The notes under the pieces were generated by a model. That model had not been told where the DNA came from, ran no database searches, and was given only the letters and a program-made list of their open reading frames with translations. From the NCBI GenBank assembly GCA_015501595.1, contig JADNRX010000015.1, forward strand, positions 62,001 through 126,000: DNA of 64,000 bases, given 5' to 3'. Positions 1 to 10,825 of the stretch are shown here, piece after piece; position 1 is the first letter of the stretch; each line of letters opens with the position of its first letter. The position numbers and the translations under genes were made by a program. The DNA is from Hymenopellis radicata (taxonomy: Eukaryota > Basidiomycota > Agaricomycetes > Agaricales > Physalacriaceae).

Positions 1-3000
1 TTGCATCCGTCTCAAGAGTACGTCGAGACAGATCGTGAGTCGAGATGAGTTGCACGTGTTGAGTTGAGAGGCGACGGGCGAAGACGGGAGGAAGGTGACG
101 TCGAGGGTATGCTTCGCAGTGTGCTCTTATCTCGAATAGACAGTACCGGCCCCGAGATGGTTAGGATTAGGTGGTGATGGCGAGGGTTAGTAGGATTGGG
201 GAAGAGATACAGTATAGCGTATACTATATAATAAATGATAATGATTATAACTCAATGAACGGCAGGCGGCCAACGGCCGCCGTTCAACACACGTCTCAAT
301 CGAAACGCGCTTCTCGAGTGGGCGACGGCGGGCGGGGCGGGCGAGGCGTTGAAGCGGACGAAGATCCGAGTCAAGTCGAACTGAACACGGTCTTGAGAGC
401 AAGTCAAGATGGCGTTCAACTGTTCAAAGCGAGTCTGATCTCAATCAGCGTCTTTGCAGTGAAGTCAAGGTGAAGGCAAACTCCAGACTGAGTACTGACT
501 GAAGTGTTGAGTTGAAAATCCGCAGACGTGTCCGAATGAGGTGTTTGAACTGCGACTGTGTTGTGTATTCGAATGAAGGTGTTTCCGCAAGCGTTTCAAG
601 ATGACGGGTCCAAGTCTCAAAGTGTGAGTGTGCGCGCCGTACTTGCATCCGTCTCAAGAGTACGTCGAGACAGATCGTGAGTCGAGATGAGTTGCACGTG
701 TTGAGTTGAGAGGCGACGGGCGAAGACGGGAGGAAGGTGACGTCGAGGGTATGCTTCGCAGTGTGCTCTTATCTCGAATAGACAGTACCGGCCCCGAGAT
801 GGTTAGGATTAGGTGGTGATGGCGAGGGTTAGTAGGATTGGGGAAGAGATACAGTATAGCGTATACTATATAATAAATGATAATGATTATAACTCAATGA
901 ACGGCAGGCGGCCAACGGCCGCCGTTCAACACACGTCTCAATCGAAACGCGCTTCTCGAGTGGGCGACGGCGGGCGGGGCGAGGGGCGAGGCGTTGTTGA
1001 AGCGGACACGAAGATCCGAGTCAAGTTGAACTGAACGCGGTGTTGAGACGCAAGTCAAGATGGCGTTCAACTGTTCAAAGCGAGTCTGATCTCAATCAGC
1101 GTCTTCACAGTGAAGTCAAGGTGAAGGCAAACTCCAGACTGAGTACTGACTGAAGTGTTGAGTTGAAAATCCGCAGACGTGTCCGAATGAGGTGTTTGAA
1201 CTGCGAGTGTGTTGTGTATTCGAATGAAGGTGTTTCCGCAAGCGTTTCAAGATGACGGGTCCAAGTCTCAAAGTGTGAGTGTGCGCGCCGTACTTGCATC
1301 CGTCTCAAGAGTACGTCGAGACAGATCGTGAGTCGAGATGAGTTGCACGTGTTGAGTTGAGAGGCGACGGGCGAAGACGGGAGGAAGGTGACGTCGAGGG
1401 TATGCTTCGCAGTGTGCTCTTATCTCGAATAGACGGTACCGGCCCCGAGATGGTTAGGATTAGGTGGTGATGGCGAGGGTTAGTAGGATTGGGGAAGAGA
1501 TACAGTATAGCGTATACTATATAATAAATGATAATGATTATAACTCAATGAACGGCAGGCGGCCAACGGCCGCCGTTCAACATGCGTCTCAATCGAAACG
1601 CGCTTCTCGAGTGGGCGACGGCGGGCGGGGCGAGGGGCGAGGCGTTGTTGAAGCGGACACGAAGATCCGAGTCAAGTTGAACTGAACGCGGTGTTGAGAC
1701 GCAAGTCAAGATGGCGTTCAACTGTTCAAAGCGAGTCTGATCTCAATCAGCGTCTTCACAGTGAAGTCAAGGTGAAGGCAAACTCCAGACTGAGTACTGA
1801 CTGAAGTGTTGAGTTGAAAATCCGCAGACGTGTCCGAATGAGGTGTTTGAACTGCGAGTGTGTTGTGTATTCGAATGAAGGTGTTTCCGCAAGCGTTTCA
1901 AGATGACGGGTCCAAGTCTCAAAGTGTGAGTGTGCGCGCCGTACTTGCATCCGTCTCAAGAGTACGTCGAGACAGATCGTGAGTCGAGATGAGTTGCACG
2001 TGTTGAGTTGAGAGGCGACGGGCGAAGACGGGAGGAAGGTGACGTCGAGGGTATGCTTCGCAGTGTGCTCTTATCTCGAATAGACGGTACCGGCCCCGAG
2101 ATGGTTAGGATTAGGTGGTGATGGCGAGGGTTAGTAGGATTGGGGAAGAGATACAGTATAGCGTATACTATATAATAAATGATAATGATTATAACTCAAT
2201 GAACGGCAGGCGGCCAACGGCCGCCGTTCAACATGCGTCTCAATCGAAACGCGCTTCTCGAGTGGGCGACGGCGGGGCGGGGCGAGGGGGCCGAGGCGTT
2301 GTTGAAGCGGACACGAAGATCCGAGTCAAGTTGAACTGAACGCGGTGTTGAGACGCAAGTCAAGATGGCGTTCAACTGTTCAAAGCGAGTCTGATCTCAA
2401 TCAGCGTCTTCACAGTGAAGTCAAGGTGAAGGCAAACTCCAGACTGAGTACTGACTGAAGTGTTGAGTTGAAAATCCGCAGACGTGTCCGAATGAGGTGT
2501 TTGAACTGCGAGTGTGTTGTGTATTCGAATGAAGGTGTTTCCGCAAGCGTTTCAAGATGACGGGTCCAAGTCTCAAAGTGTGAGTGTGCGCGCCGTACTT
2601 GCATCCGTCTCAAGAGTACGTCGAGACAGATCGTGAGTCGAGATGAGTTGCACGTGTTGAGTTGAGAGGCGACGGGCGAAGACGGGAGGAAGGTGACGTC
2701 GAGGGTATGCTTCGCAGTGTGCTCTTATCTCGAATAGACGGTACCGGCCCCGAGATGGTTAGGATTAGGTGGTGATGGCGAGGGTTAGTAGGATTGGGGA
2801 AGAGATACAGTATAGCGTATACTATATAATAAATGATAATGATTATAACTCAATGAACGGCAGGCGGCCAACGGCCGCCGTTCAACATGCGTCTCAATCG
2901 AAACGCGCTTCTCGAGTGGGCGACGGCGGGGCGGGGCGAGGGGGCCGAGGCGTTGTTGAAGCGGACACGAAGATCCGAGTCAAGTTGAACTGAACGCGGT

Positions 3001-5108
3001 GTTGAGACGCAAGTCAAGATGGCGTTCAACTGTTCAAAGCGAGTCTGATCTCAATCAGCGTCTTCACAGTGAAGTCAAGGTGAAGGCAAACTCCAGACTG
3101 AGTACTGACTGAAGTGTTGAGTTGAAAATCCGCAGACGTGTCCGAATGAGGTGTTTGAACTGCGAGTGTGTTGTGTATTCGAATGAAGGTGTTTCCGCAA
3201 GCGTTTCAAGATGACGGGTCCAAGTCTCAAAGTGTGAGTGTGCGCGCCGTACTTGCATCCGTCTCAAGAGTACGTCGAGACAGATCGTGAGTCGAGATGA
3301 GTTGCACGTGTTGAGTTGAGAGGCGACGGGCGAAGACGGGAGGAAGGTGACGTCGAGGGTATGCTTCGCAGTGTGCTCTTATCTCGAATAGACGGTACCG
3401 GCCCCGAGATGGTTAGGATTAGGTGGTGATGGCGAGGGTTAGTAGGATTGGGGAAGAGATACAGTATAGCGTATACTATATAATAAATGATAATGATTAT
3501 AACTCAATGAACGGCAGGCGGCCAACGGCCGCCGTTCAACATGCGTCTCAATCGAAACGCGCTTCTCGAGTGGGCGACGGCGGGGCGGGCGAGGGGCCGA
3601 GGCGTTGTTGAAGCGGACACGAAGATCCGAGTCAAGTTGAACTGAACGCGGTGTTGAGACGCAAGTCAAGATGGCGTTCAACTGTTCAAAGCGAGTCTGA
3701 TCTCAATCAGCGTCTTCACAGTGAAGTCAAGGTGAAGGCAAACTCCAGACTGAGTACTGACTGAAGTGTTGAGTTGAAAATCCGCAGACGTGTCCGAATG
3801 AGGTGTTTGAACTGCGAGTGTGTTGTGTATTCGAATGAAGGTGTTTCCGCAAGCGTTTCAAGATGACGGGTCCAAGTCTCAAAGTGTGAGTGTGCGCGCC
3901 GTACTTGCATCCGTCTCAAGAGTACGTCGAGACAGATCGTGAGTCGAGATGAGTTGCACGTGTTGAGTTGAGAGGCGACGGGCGAAGACGGGAGGAAGGT
4001 GACGTCGAGGGTATGCTTCGCAGTGTGCTCTTATCTCGAATAGACGGTACCGGCCCCGAGATGGTTAGGATTAGGTGGTGATGGCGAGGGTTAGTAGGAT
4101 TGGGGAAGAGATACAGTATAGCGTATACTATATAATAAATGATAATGATTATAACTCAATGAACGGCAGGCGGCCAACGGCCGCCGTTCAACATGCGTCT
4201 CAATCGAAACGCGCTTCTCGAGTGGGCGACGGCGGGCGGGGCGAGGGGCCGAGGCGTTGTTGAAGCGGACACGAAGATCCGAGTCAAGTGAACTGAACGC
4301 GGTGTTGAGACGCAAGTCAAGATGGCGTTCAACTGTTCAAAGCGAGTCTGATCTCAATCAGCGTCTTCACAGTGAAGTCAAGGTGAAGGCAAACTCCAGA
4401 CTGAGTACTGACTGAAGTGTTGAGTTGAAAATCCGCAGACGTGTCCGAATGAGGTGTTTGAACTGCGAGTGTGTTGTGTATTCGAATGAAGGTGTTTCCG
4501 CAAGCGTTTCAAGATGACGGGTCCAAGTCTCAAAGTGTGAGTGTGCGCGCCGTACTTGCATCCGTCTCAAGAGTACGTCGAGACAGATCGTGAGTCGAGA
4601 TGAGTTGCACGTGTTGAGTTGAGAGGCGACGGGCGAAGACGGAGGAAGGTGACGTCGAGGGTATGCTTCGCAGTGTGCTCTTATCTCGAATAGACGGTAC
4701 CGGCCCGAGATGGTTAGGATTAGGTGGTGATGGCGAGGGTTAGTAGGATTGGGGAAGAGATACAGTATAGCGTATAATATATAATAAATGATAATGATTA
4801 TAACTCAATGAACGGCAGGCGGCCGTTGGCCGCCGTTCAACACACGTCTCAATCGAAACGCGCTTCTCGAGTGGGCGACGGCGGGCGGGGCCGGGCGAGG
4901 CGTCGAAGCGGACGAAGATCCGAGTCAAGTCGCGGTCTTGAGAGGCAAGTCAAGATGGCGTTCAACTGTTCAAAGCGAGTCTGATCTCAATAAGCGTCTT
5001 TGCAGTGAAGTCAAGGTGAAGGCAAACTCCAGACTGAGTACTGACTGAAGTGTTGAGTTGAAAATCGGCAGACGTGTCCGAATGAGGTGTTTGAACTGCG
5101 ACTGTGTT
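1..5108. repeat. Macrosatellite, ~651 bp unit, 7.8 copies
   Basis: Eight head-to-tail copies start with the same word (TTGCATCCGTCTCAAGAG) at 1, 643, 1294, 1945, 2599, 3253, 3905 and 4556; spacings are 642, 651, 651, 654, 654, 652 and 651 bp. The last copy breaks off at about 5108. Each unit holds a GC-rich palindrome, an AT-rich stretch, a G-rich variable tract and telomere-like words (GGTTAGGATTAGG, GAGGGTTAG). Interior copies are almost identical; the first and last differ from them but share variants with each other. Short ORFs of 60-80 aa recur in every copy only because the DNA recurs. The array may continue left of the window. Confidence 0.97.
4818..4834. repeat. Palindrome with inverted loop in the last satellite unit
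   Basis: A perfect stem GGCGGCC/GGCCGCC encloses the loop GTT. In the first unit the same stem at 265-281 encloses AAC, as it does in the other copies, so the loop of the last unit is the reverse complement of the rest. Flanking bases extend the imperfect stem (GAACGG...CCGTTC). Confidence 0.85.
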
Positions 5109-5700
5109 CACTGGGTGAATGATCTGAAGTTTGAGGGTAAATTTTTAGTTAAAAAACTTAAAGATTTTTAAGCATTTTTTTGGTTAAATTTTTTTTAAAA
5201 AAGTTTAAACTTTTTTCAGCCTGTTTTGAGTGAAAAATGTCCTTAAAAACAGGGTGAAAAAAATGTGAGAATCTTTAAATCTCAATTTGGAAGAATTTAA
5301 GTAATTTTAAACCCCAAAAAGATGTTAAAAACTTTAAAACGGACATTATGATAAATTTAACATCTTTTTAACTTGAAAACATACATAAAATTGCGTGAAA
5401 TAAAGGTTAAAATTTCTAAAATATAAATAAGGACATTTTAAGCAAATTGTTAATGATTTTTTTTACTAGATATTATTGAAGGAATTCAAGCGAACACTTA
5501 TAAAAAGATTTTTAAGAGTAGTTTAAGCCAAAAATTGCATTAAAACTTGTGAAAAACTTTAAAAGGAGCATTGAGACATTTCTAAGGAGAATTTAAGATA
5601 ATATCGGGTAGAAAAACTAGAAGAAATATGGTAAGAAATATAACAAAAATGTGGTAAAAAACTAAATATAGTGTAGCGATTCGCGCATATAAGCATATAT
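5109..5700. other. AT-rich block between the two tandem arrays
   Basis: Composition drops abruptly from the GC-rich satellite to long A and T runs (many TTTTTAA, AAAACTTTAAA words) and rises again before 5700. No ORF of substance, no tRNA and no clear terminal repeats are visible. It could be a degraded, RIP-like or compositionally biased filler segment; I see nothing coding in it. Confidence 0.75.
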
Positions 5701-5879
5701 TGCATCATAGTATCTCTTAGGCAAGCAGAAGGCATTCGAAAGCAAAAACTGTCATACACAGGTATATTAAGATAGGAGACAGTTTAAACAAGATAATCTC
5801 CATTTGTGTACTTGGCAGCAAATCTGCTCCGTATAACAGAAACCAAGATTCATAAGATATTCCCTGCATGAGAGTACTG

Positions 5880-7370
5880 CTGAAATATCTGTGAACTCCA
5901 GGAGATGTGTCGGACAACCCGTGGATATGTAGAGCACTGCGCAGATATCCAAAACTAACGCGGGGATATCCAGAGCACTGCGAGGATATCCATGAGATAT
6001 CTGGGGCGCTGCTGGGATATCTAGACAGATTCTGTAAACTCCAGGAGACGTGGCAGACAACCCGTGGATATCCATGAGATATCCAGAGCACTGCGCGGAT
6101 GTCCAAAACTAACGCGGGGATATCTATGAGATATCTAGAGCACTGCGCGGATATCCAAAACTAACGCGGGGATATCCATGAGGATATCCGGGGCACTGCG
6201 AGGATACTGTACTATTACGGTATGATCTTCACGTAACGCGTAACGGGGGGTCATTTGATCTTATTGGACCCTGCCGATCGCCTGGAAATCCTAATCGGGT
6301 TTCCATCAAAAAAAATTGGGAAAATCTGTGAAGACTTGCCCGTAATAGTACAGTATCCATGAGATATCAGGGGCACTGCTGGGATATCTAGACAGATCCT
6401 GGAAACTCCAGGAGATGTGTTGCACAACCCGTGGATATCCGTGAGATATCTAAAGCACTGCGCGGATATCCAAAACTGATACGAGGGGATATCCATGTGG
6501 ATATCCGGGGCACTGCGAGGATATCCATGAGATATCCGGCGCACTGCTGGGATATCTAGACAGATCCTGGAAACTCCAGGAGACGTGTAGGACAACCCGT
6601 GGATATCTGTGAGATATCCAGAGCACTGCGCGGATATCCAAAACTGACGTGGTGATATCCATGAGATATCCGGCGCACTGCTGGGATATCTAGACAGATC
6701 CTGTAAACTCCAGGAGACGTGTCGGACAACTCGTGGATATCCGTGAGATATCCAGAGCACTGCGCGGATATCCAAAACTGATACGGGGATATCCATATGG
6801 ATATCCAGAGCACTCCGAGGATATCCATGAGATATCTGGGGCACTGCTGGATATCTAGACAGATCCTGGAAACTCCAGGAGATGTGTTGCACAACCCGTG
6901 GATATCCGTGAGATATCTAAAGCACTGCGCGGATATCCAAAACTGATACGAGGGGATATCCATGTGGATATCCGGGGCACTGCGAGGATATCCATGAGAT
7001 ATCTGGGGCACTCCTGGGATATCTAGACAGATCCTGTAAACTCCAGGAGACGTGTAGGACAACCCGTGGATATCCGTGAGATATCCAGAGCACTGCGCGG
7101 ATATCCAAAACTGATACGAGGATATCCATGTGGATATCCGGGGCACTGCGAGGATATCCATGAGATATCCGGCGCACTGCTGGATATCTAGACAGATCCT
7201 GGAAACTCCAGGAGACGTGTCGGACAACCCGTGGATATCCGTGAGATATCCAGAGCACTGCGCGGATATCCAAAACTGATACGAGGATATCCATGTGGAT
7301 ATCCGGGGCACTGCGAGGATATCCATGAGATATCCGGCGCACTGCTGGGATATCTAGACAGATCCTATCC
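5880..7370. repeat. GATATC-rich tandem array, ~166 bp unit
   Basis: The landmark CAGATCCTG(G/T)AAACTCCAGG recurs near 6394, 6561, 6697, 6861, 7027 and 7195, mostly 164-168 bp apart (one unit is 136 bp), with degenerate copies near 5890 and 6024. Within each unit GATATCC occurs about six times in both orientations, so the unit itself is built from shorter related words. Long minus-strand ORFs here (up to 256 aa) are translations of the repeat and are not proposed as genes. An inverted-repeat element interrupts the array at 6207-6353. Confidence 0.95.
6207..6353. mobile_element. MITE-like element, 147 bp, TA target duplication
   Basis: The ends are perfect 14 bp inverted repeats (CTGTACTATTACGG at 6207-6220, CCGTAATAGTACAG at 6340-6353). 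It sits between two TA dinucleotides (6205-6206 and 6354-6355). Removing the element and one TA restores GAGGATATCCATGAG, exactly the word found in other units of the array. TA duplication and size fit a non-autonomous Tc1/mariner-type element. It has no coding capacity, and no transposase is in the window. Confidence 0.9.
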
Positions 7371-7610
7371 ATATTCGGCTCTTACTGCGAGCTTGTGGTA
7401 AATTCGTCGTCGCTAGAACGAAAATTTTCACCGCAGATCTCGCATGCGGTTTATGGGTATGGACCCTGCGCACTCTAACATTATGCTTTTCCATTGTAGC
7501 CCTACAATTGATGGGACCCTAGGCTGGGGTTTATCAACCCATATTAGGCAGGTGCCTTCCTAATAAGGAGATTACCTCGGCTACCCCTAATTAAAACCCT
7601 AGCCTGGGGG

Positions 7611-7776
7611 TTCATTTTAGCTTTTAGGGTTCTATTTTAGCTTTTAGGGTCTCATTTTAGCTCTCTAGGGTTCTATTTTAGCTTTTAGGGTTCTATTTTA
7701 GCTTTTAGGGTTCCATTTTAGGTCACTAGGGTTCTATTTTAGCTTTTAGGGTTCTATCTTAGGCCACTAGGGTTTG
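7611..7776 (+). repeat. ~21 bp tandem repeat containing TTAGGG
   Basis: About eight imperfect units of the type TTTTAGCTTTTAGGGTTCTA. Every unit contains (T)TAGGG on the plus strand, giving an interstitial telomere-like tract, but the spacer bases are not telomeric. No gene overlaps it. Confidence 0.85.
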
Positions 7777-7799
7777 GGTTTTCTGTCATTGTTCTCACC

Positions 7800-7930
7800 T
7801 CATCATTCTTAGTGTCGTCAACACCATTCTTCCCCTCATCATCGACACCATCCTTCCTCTCATCATCGACACCATCCTTCCTCTCATCATCGACACCATC
7901 CTTCCTCTCATCATCGACACCACATGTCAT
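7800..7930. repeat. 24 bp minisatellite
   Basis: Roughly five units of TCATCATCGACACCATCCTTCCTC; the first is degenerate (ATTCTTCCC variant). The reverse strand reads as a repeated VDDERKDG-type peptide within a 63-aa ORF, which is most simply a by-product of the repeat. The 24 bp period without unique spacers excludes a CRISPR array. Confidence 0.9.
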
Positions 7931-8359
7931 CATCATCATCGTCACCTCTCAACCGACCGTGTTCTCGATATAAGACCGCTGCTGAATAATATTATGCTGA
8001 ATATGTTGCTGTCATCTGCATACGGTGTCGCACTTGAACGAGAACAGATGACGATGCTATATTATGCAGTACGACATATGAGGAGAACACAGTGCGTTCT
8101 CGCAGTCGTAGTGACCATGCACCGAAGCGAATGAGGAGCCGAGTAAATTAGGTCATCCTCGTCGTGCTGACCTAATTTAATATGTGTACCTGAGATGTAA
8201 GTGTTTTTATCTAAACACGGTACTATGCTGCATGTCTCGGTCTTGACGTTCTTCTCGGCTTTTTGTCACTCTAAAAAAATATATATGACTGAGAGTCTGT
8301 ATGCCCGCAGCAATGCCAGAGTTGTTTGAGAGTGTTCCGAGCTGCGTGTTGCTGGTCGG

Positions 8360-8700
8360 CGTCTGTTCGTCTTCAGATGCCTTTCTATAAGCTACTCTAA
8401 TGGGTGCTCGATTGATAGCAATTGAGCGTAGTTACTTGTGATTGACTCTGTGATTGCGACTGCGATTCCGGACTGTAGTAGCCAGTGCGTAAAGTCCAAC
8501 TGCGACGTATGGTTAGGGTGAGCAGAGGTGGTGCCGTTTGAATTTACTCTATGAAAAAACGGCCCGTTTCCCGACTGTAGTCGCCAGCTCGCAAAGTCAT
8601 GCTGCGACATATGGCTAGGGTGAGCAGAGGTGGTGCCGTTTGAATTTACGCTTTGAAAAATCCGCCCCGGTTCCCGCCTGTAGTGGCTAGCGCGTAAGCC
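8360..8700. repeat. Diverged duplicated segment, copy 1
   Basis: This block recurs at 9050-9385 with scattered substitutions. Inside each copy is a further ~120 bp tandem pair marked by ATGGTTAGGGTGAGCAGAGG and AAAAACGGCCCG / AAAAATCCGCCCCG. Nearby words (CGTGTTCTCGA...TATGCTG near 7957, 9535 and 9690) also recur in degraded form, so 7.9-10.0 kb looks like an old, repeatedly duplicated segment. No gene is evident. Confidence 0.8.
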
Positions 8701-9049
8701 GATGATAGCCTGAAGTTTACGTATCGAGGAGGATCTTGCTCTATGTCGTACTCAAGTTATTCTGCTTAGAGTCGGATAATGCGCCTCAGAGCAGTAGGAG
8801 CATGCTGCTGCACCATTTGATGTCTGTAAACTCGCACGTGCTATGATCGATGTTGTGGTCTCAACCTGTATCTTATTGGTTTCTTTTCGAGTTGTCGCAC
8901 TCGGATAAAGAGCCGACTGAGCATCAATCTGCGTCTTTGTAGTTCCGAGTACTCAAACACGTCAAGGTAGATCTACAGACTGCTCGAGGCTCCGTCGCTT
9001 CAGTCCAGAAGCTGCAAGTCATCAGTGTAGGAGTACGCTTTTGAGTTGT

Positions 9050-9385
9050 CATTCTCGTCTTCAGATGCCATTCTATGAGCTATGTCTGCATATCGGCTTA
9101 ACTGAGCATCGTCGCTCATACAATGACTCTGTGATTGCGACTGTGCTTCCCGCTTGTAGTCGCCAGTGCGTCAAGTCCTACTGCGACATATGGTTAGGGT
9201 GAGCAGAGGTGGTGCTGTTCGAATTTACTCTATGCAAAAACGGCCCGTTTCCCGACTGTAGTGGCCAGCTCGCAAAGTCATGCTGCGACATATGGTTAGG
9301 GTGAGCAGAGGTGATGCCGTTCGAATCTACACTTTGAAAAATCCGCCCCGGGTCTCGACTGTAGTGGCCAGCACGTAAACCGAGG
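9050..9385. repeat. Diverged duplicated segment, copy 2
   Basis: Second copy of the 8360-8700 block, same order and orientation, with the same internal ~120 bp pair. The following stretch 9386-10280 contains no recognisable gene, only degraded fragments of the same word families. Confidence 0.8.
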
Positions 9386-10562
9386 ACGACACACTCTTAT
9401 AGATGACGCATCCATATTAGAAACGTTGGCTACGCCTTGATCCGATCCCGACTGTGCTCATCTCTCTTGCCTTTGTTACTGTTGCGGCTACTCACTCTTT
9501 CAGATGCCTTCTGCAGTTCTATGTTCTCAACCGTGTTCTCGACGTCTAACTGCTACTTGACCATACTATGCTGCCACCAAGGTCTCTGCTGACGTTGTAG
9601 TTTGTTGAAGCAGACAGTCACATTGTAGATAACGCTATATCATGCAGTCTATAAAGTCTGGCCAAACATCTTGTTGCTTCTCAATGGTGTTCTCTGCGTA
9701 AGAGTGCTACTCGACAATGTTATACTGGCGACGTCCGAGCTGTTATCTGCATCATTGTAGATGACGAGGACGATGACATGTCAAAGGCGTATGGATGATG
9801 ATAGTATATTCTGCAGTACGTGTCATACGTAGCTGACGAGGAGGATCTTGCTCTACACAGTGCTTTCCAGTTGCATCAGAGATATTATTCTGCTTAGAGT
9901 CGGAGCGTTTGCTATGTTGGATGCAGTGAAGCCGGGTATTATTGGTCATCCTCTTAGTGCTGATCAAGTTAATATTAGTACCTGAGACTGCGCCATTTTA
10001 CGTCAGTGTTGTTGGTACTATTACCCCTACTTCAGTTGCACCGATGCAAAACGAAAAAAAAATACGGCTATTTTGTAAGAGAGGAAGTTGTAGGTACACC
10101 TAAGGGGATGTACTGTACGAAATATCAGACCATATAATTATACATTGAGCGAGCTATGGGCCGATCAAGTTGTGGCGCACGATCATGTTGAACCCGGTTC
10201 ACGCGATCTTCTACCACTCAGGACTGGTTCTAGGACCTCATAAGAGGCCGATAAAGGTGCGGGAAGTAATTTACTCGGTCCATGGTACCCATCTTCAGTA
10301 GCGTCCGCCGACGTTCGCTGGCTCTCGCTGGGTCTCGCTGGGTCTCGCCGAGTTCCGCTGGGGTATTTTCCATAAAGTGTAGCACTCCCACTGAGAAATC
10401 TATCAGGTGTATGTTCGCTTCCTGGATTAGAAGGAAAATAGTACAGGACGTGAATCCGACTTCAACCTGCGCCACCCAAGGAAGCAGTACTGGTGCTCTA
10501 ACCGACCAAGGTAAGCAGGCTGAAGCACAAAGGCCATGTCCAACCCATTCAGTTAAGTGGGA

Positions 10563-10825
10563 TGGGACTCGCTGGGACTCGCTGGGCGTCGCCGGGTCTC
10601 GCTGGGTCTCGCCGGGTCTCGCCGGGTCTCGCTGACGTCAGACAAATACAAAGTCTCATCATCCGGTTCACCCTCACTAGTAGTACGGGTCAATAGCGTA
10701 GTGGTTAACGCATCTGACAAGAATATGTAAACCACGTCGTTGAATCTTACCAGAAGATCCTCAGTTCAACTCTGAGTTGACCCATTCGTCGTAGCCGATA
10801 CATTTTTATTCAGAAATCCTCTAAA
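10563..10825 (+). repeat. tRNA-Trp-like repeat unit, copy 1
   Basis: The unit consists of a TCGCTGGGTC minisatellite (10563-10632), a ~50 bp spacer and a tRNA-like segment at 10687-10784, followed by ATACATTTTTA. In the tRNA-like part the acceptor GGGTCAA pairs with TTGACCC, there is an A-box-like TAGCGTAGTGG, and a degenerate B box (CAGTTCAACTCTGAG). The anticodon arm is damaged: only TCTG/CAGA pairs and no intact CCA anticodon is present. The same order recurs at 12430-12660, which suggests a tRNA-derived SINE or a duplicated tRNA locus rather than a working tRNA gene. Confidence 0.6.

Noticed and set aside
171..4928. Repeated ORFs of 62-100 aa (MVMARVSRIG... and MRRMQVRRAH...) in each satellite unit
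   Set aside because: They are kept only because the DNA is duplicated; indels in the G-rich tract change the C-terminus freely and no family or intron pattern supports coding.
6251..7372. Minus-strand ORFs of 151-256 aa full of MDI, GYP and SGYL motifs
   Set aside because: All three frames of the GATATC array are open because the unit lacks stops; peptide periodicity follows the DNA repeat.
7800..7930. CRISPR-like periodic repeat
   Set aside because: Units are contiguous, 24 bp, without unique spacers, in a eukaryotic genome.
10282..10635. 117-aa ORF across a TCGCTGGGTC minisatellite
   Set aside because: Its C-terminal half is a translation of the minisatellite; no intron or homologue evidence.
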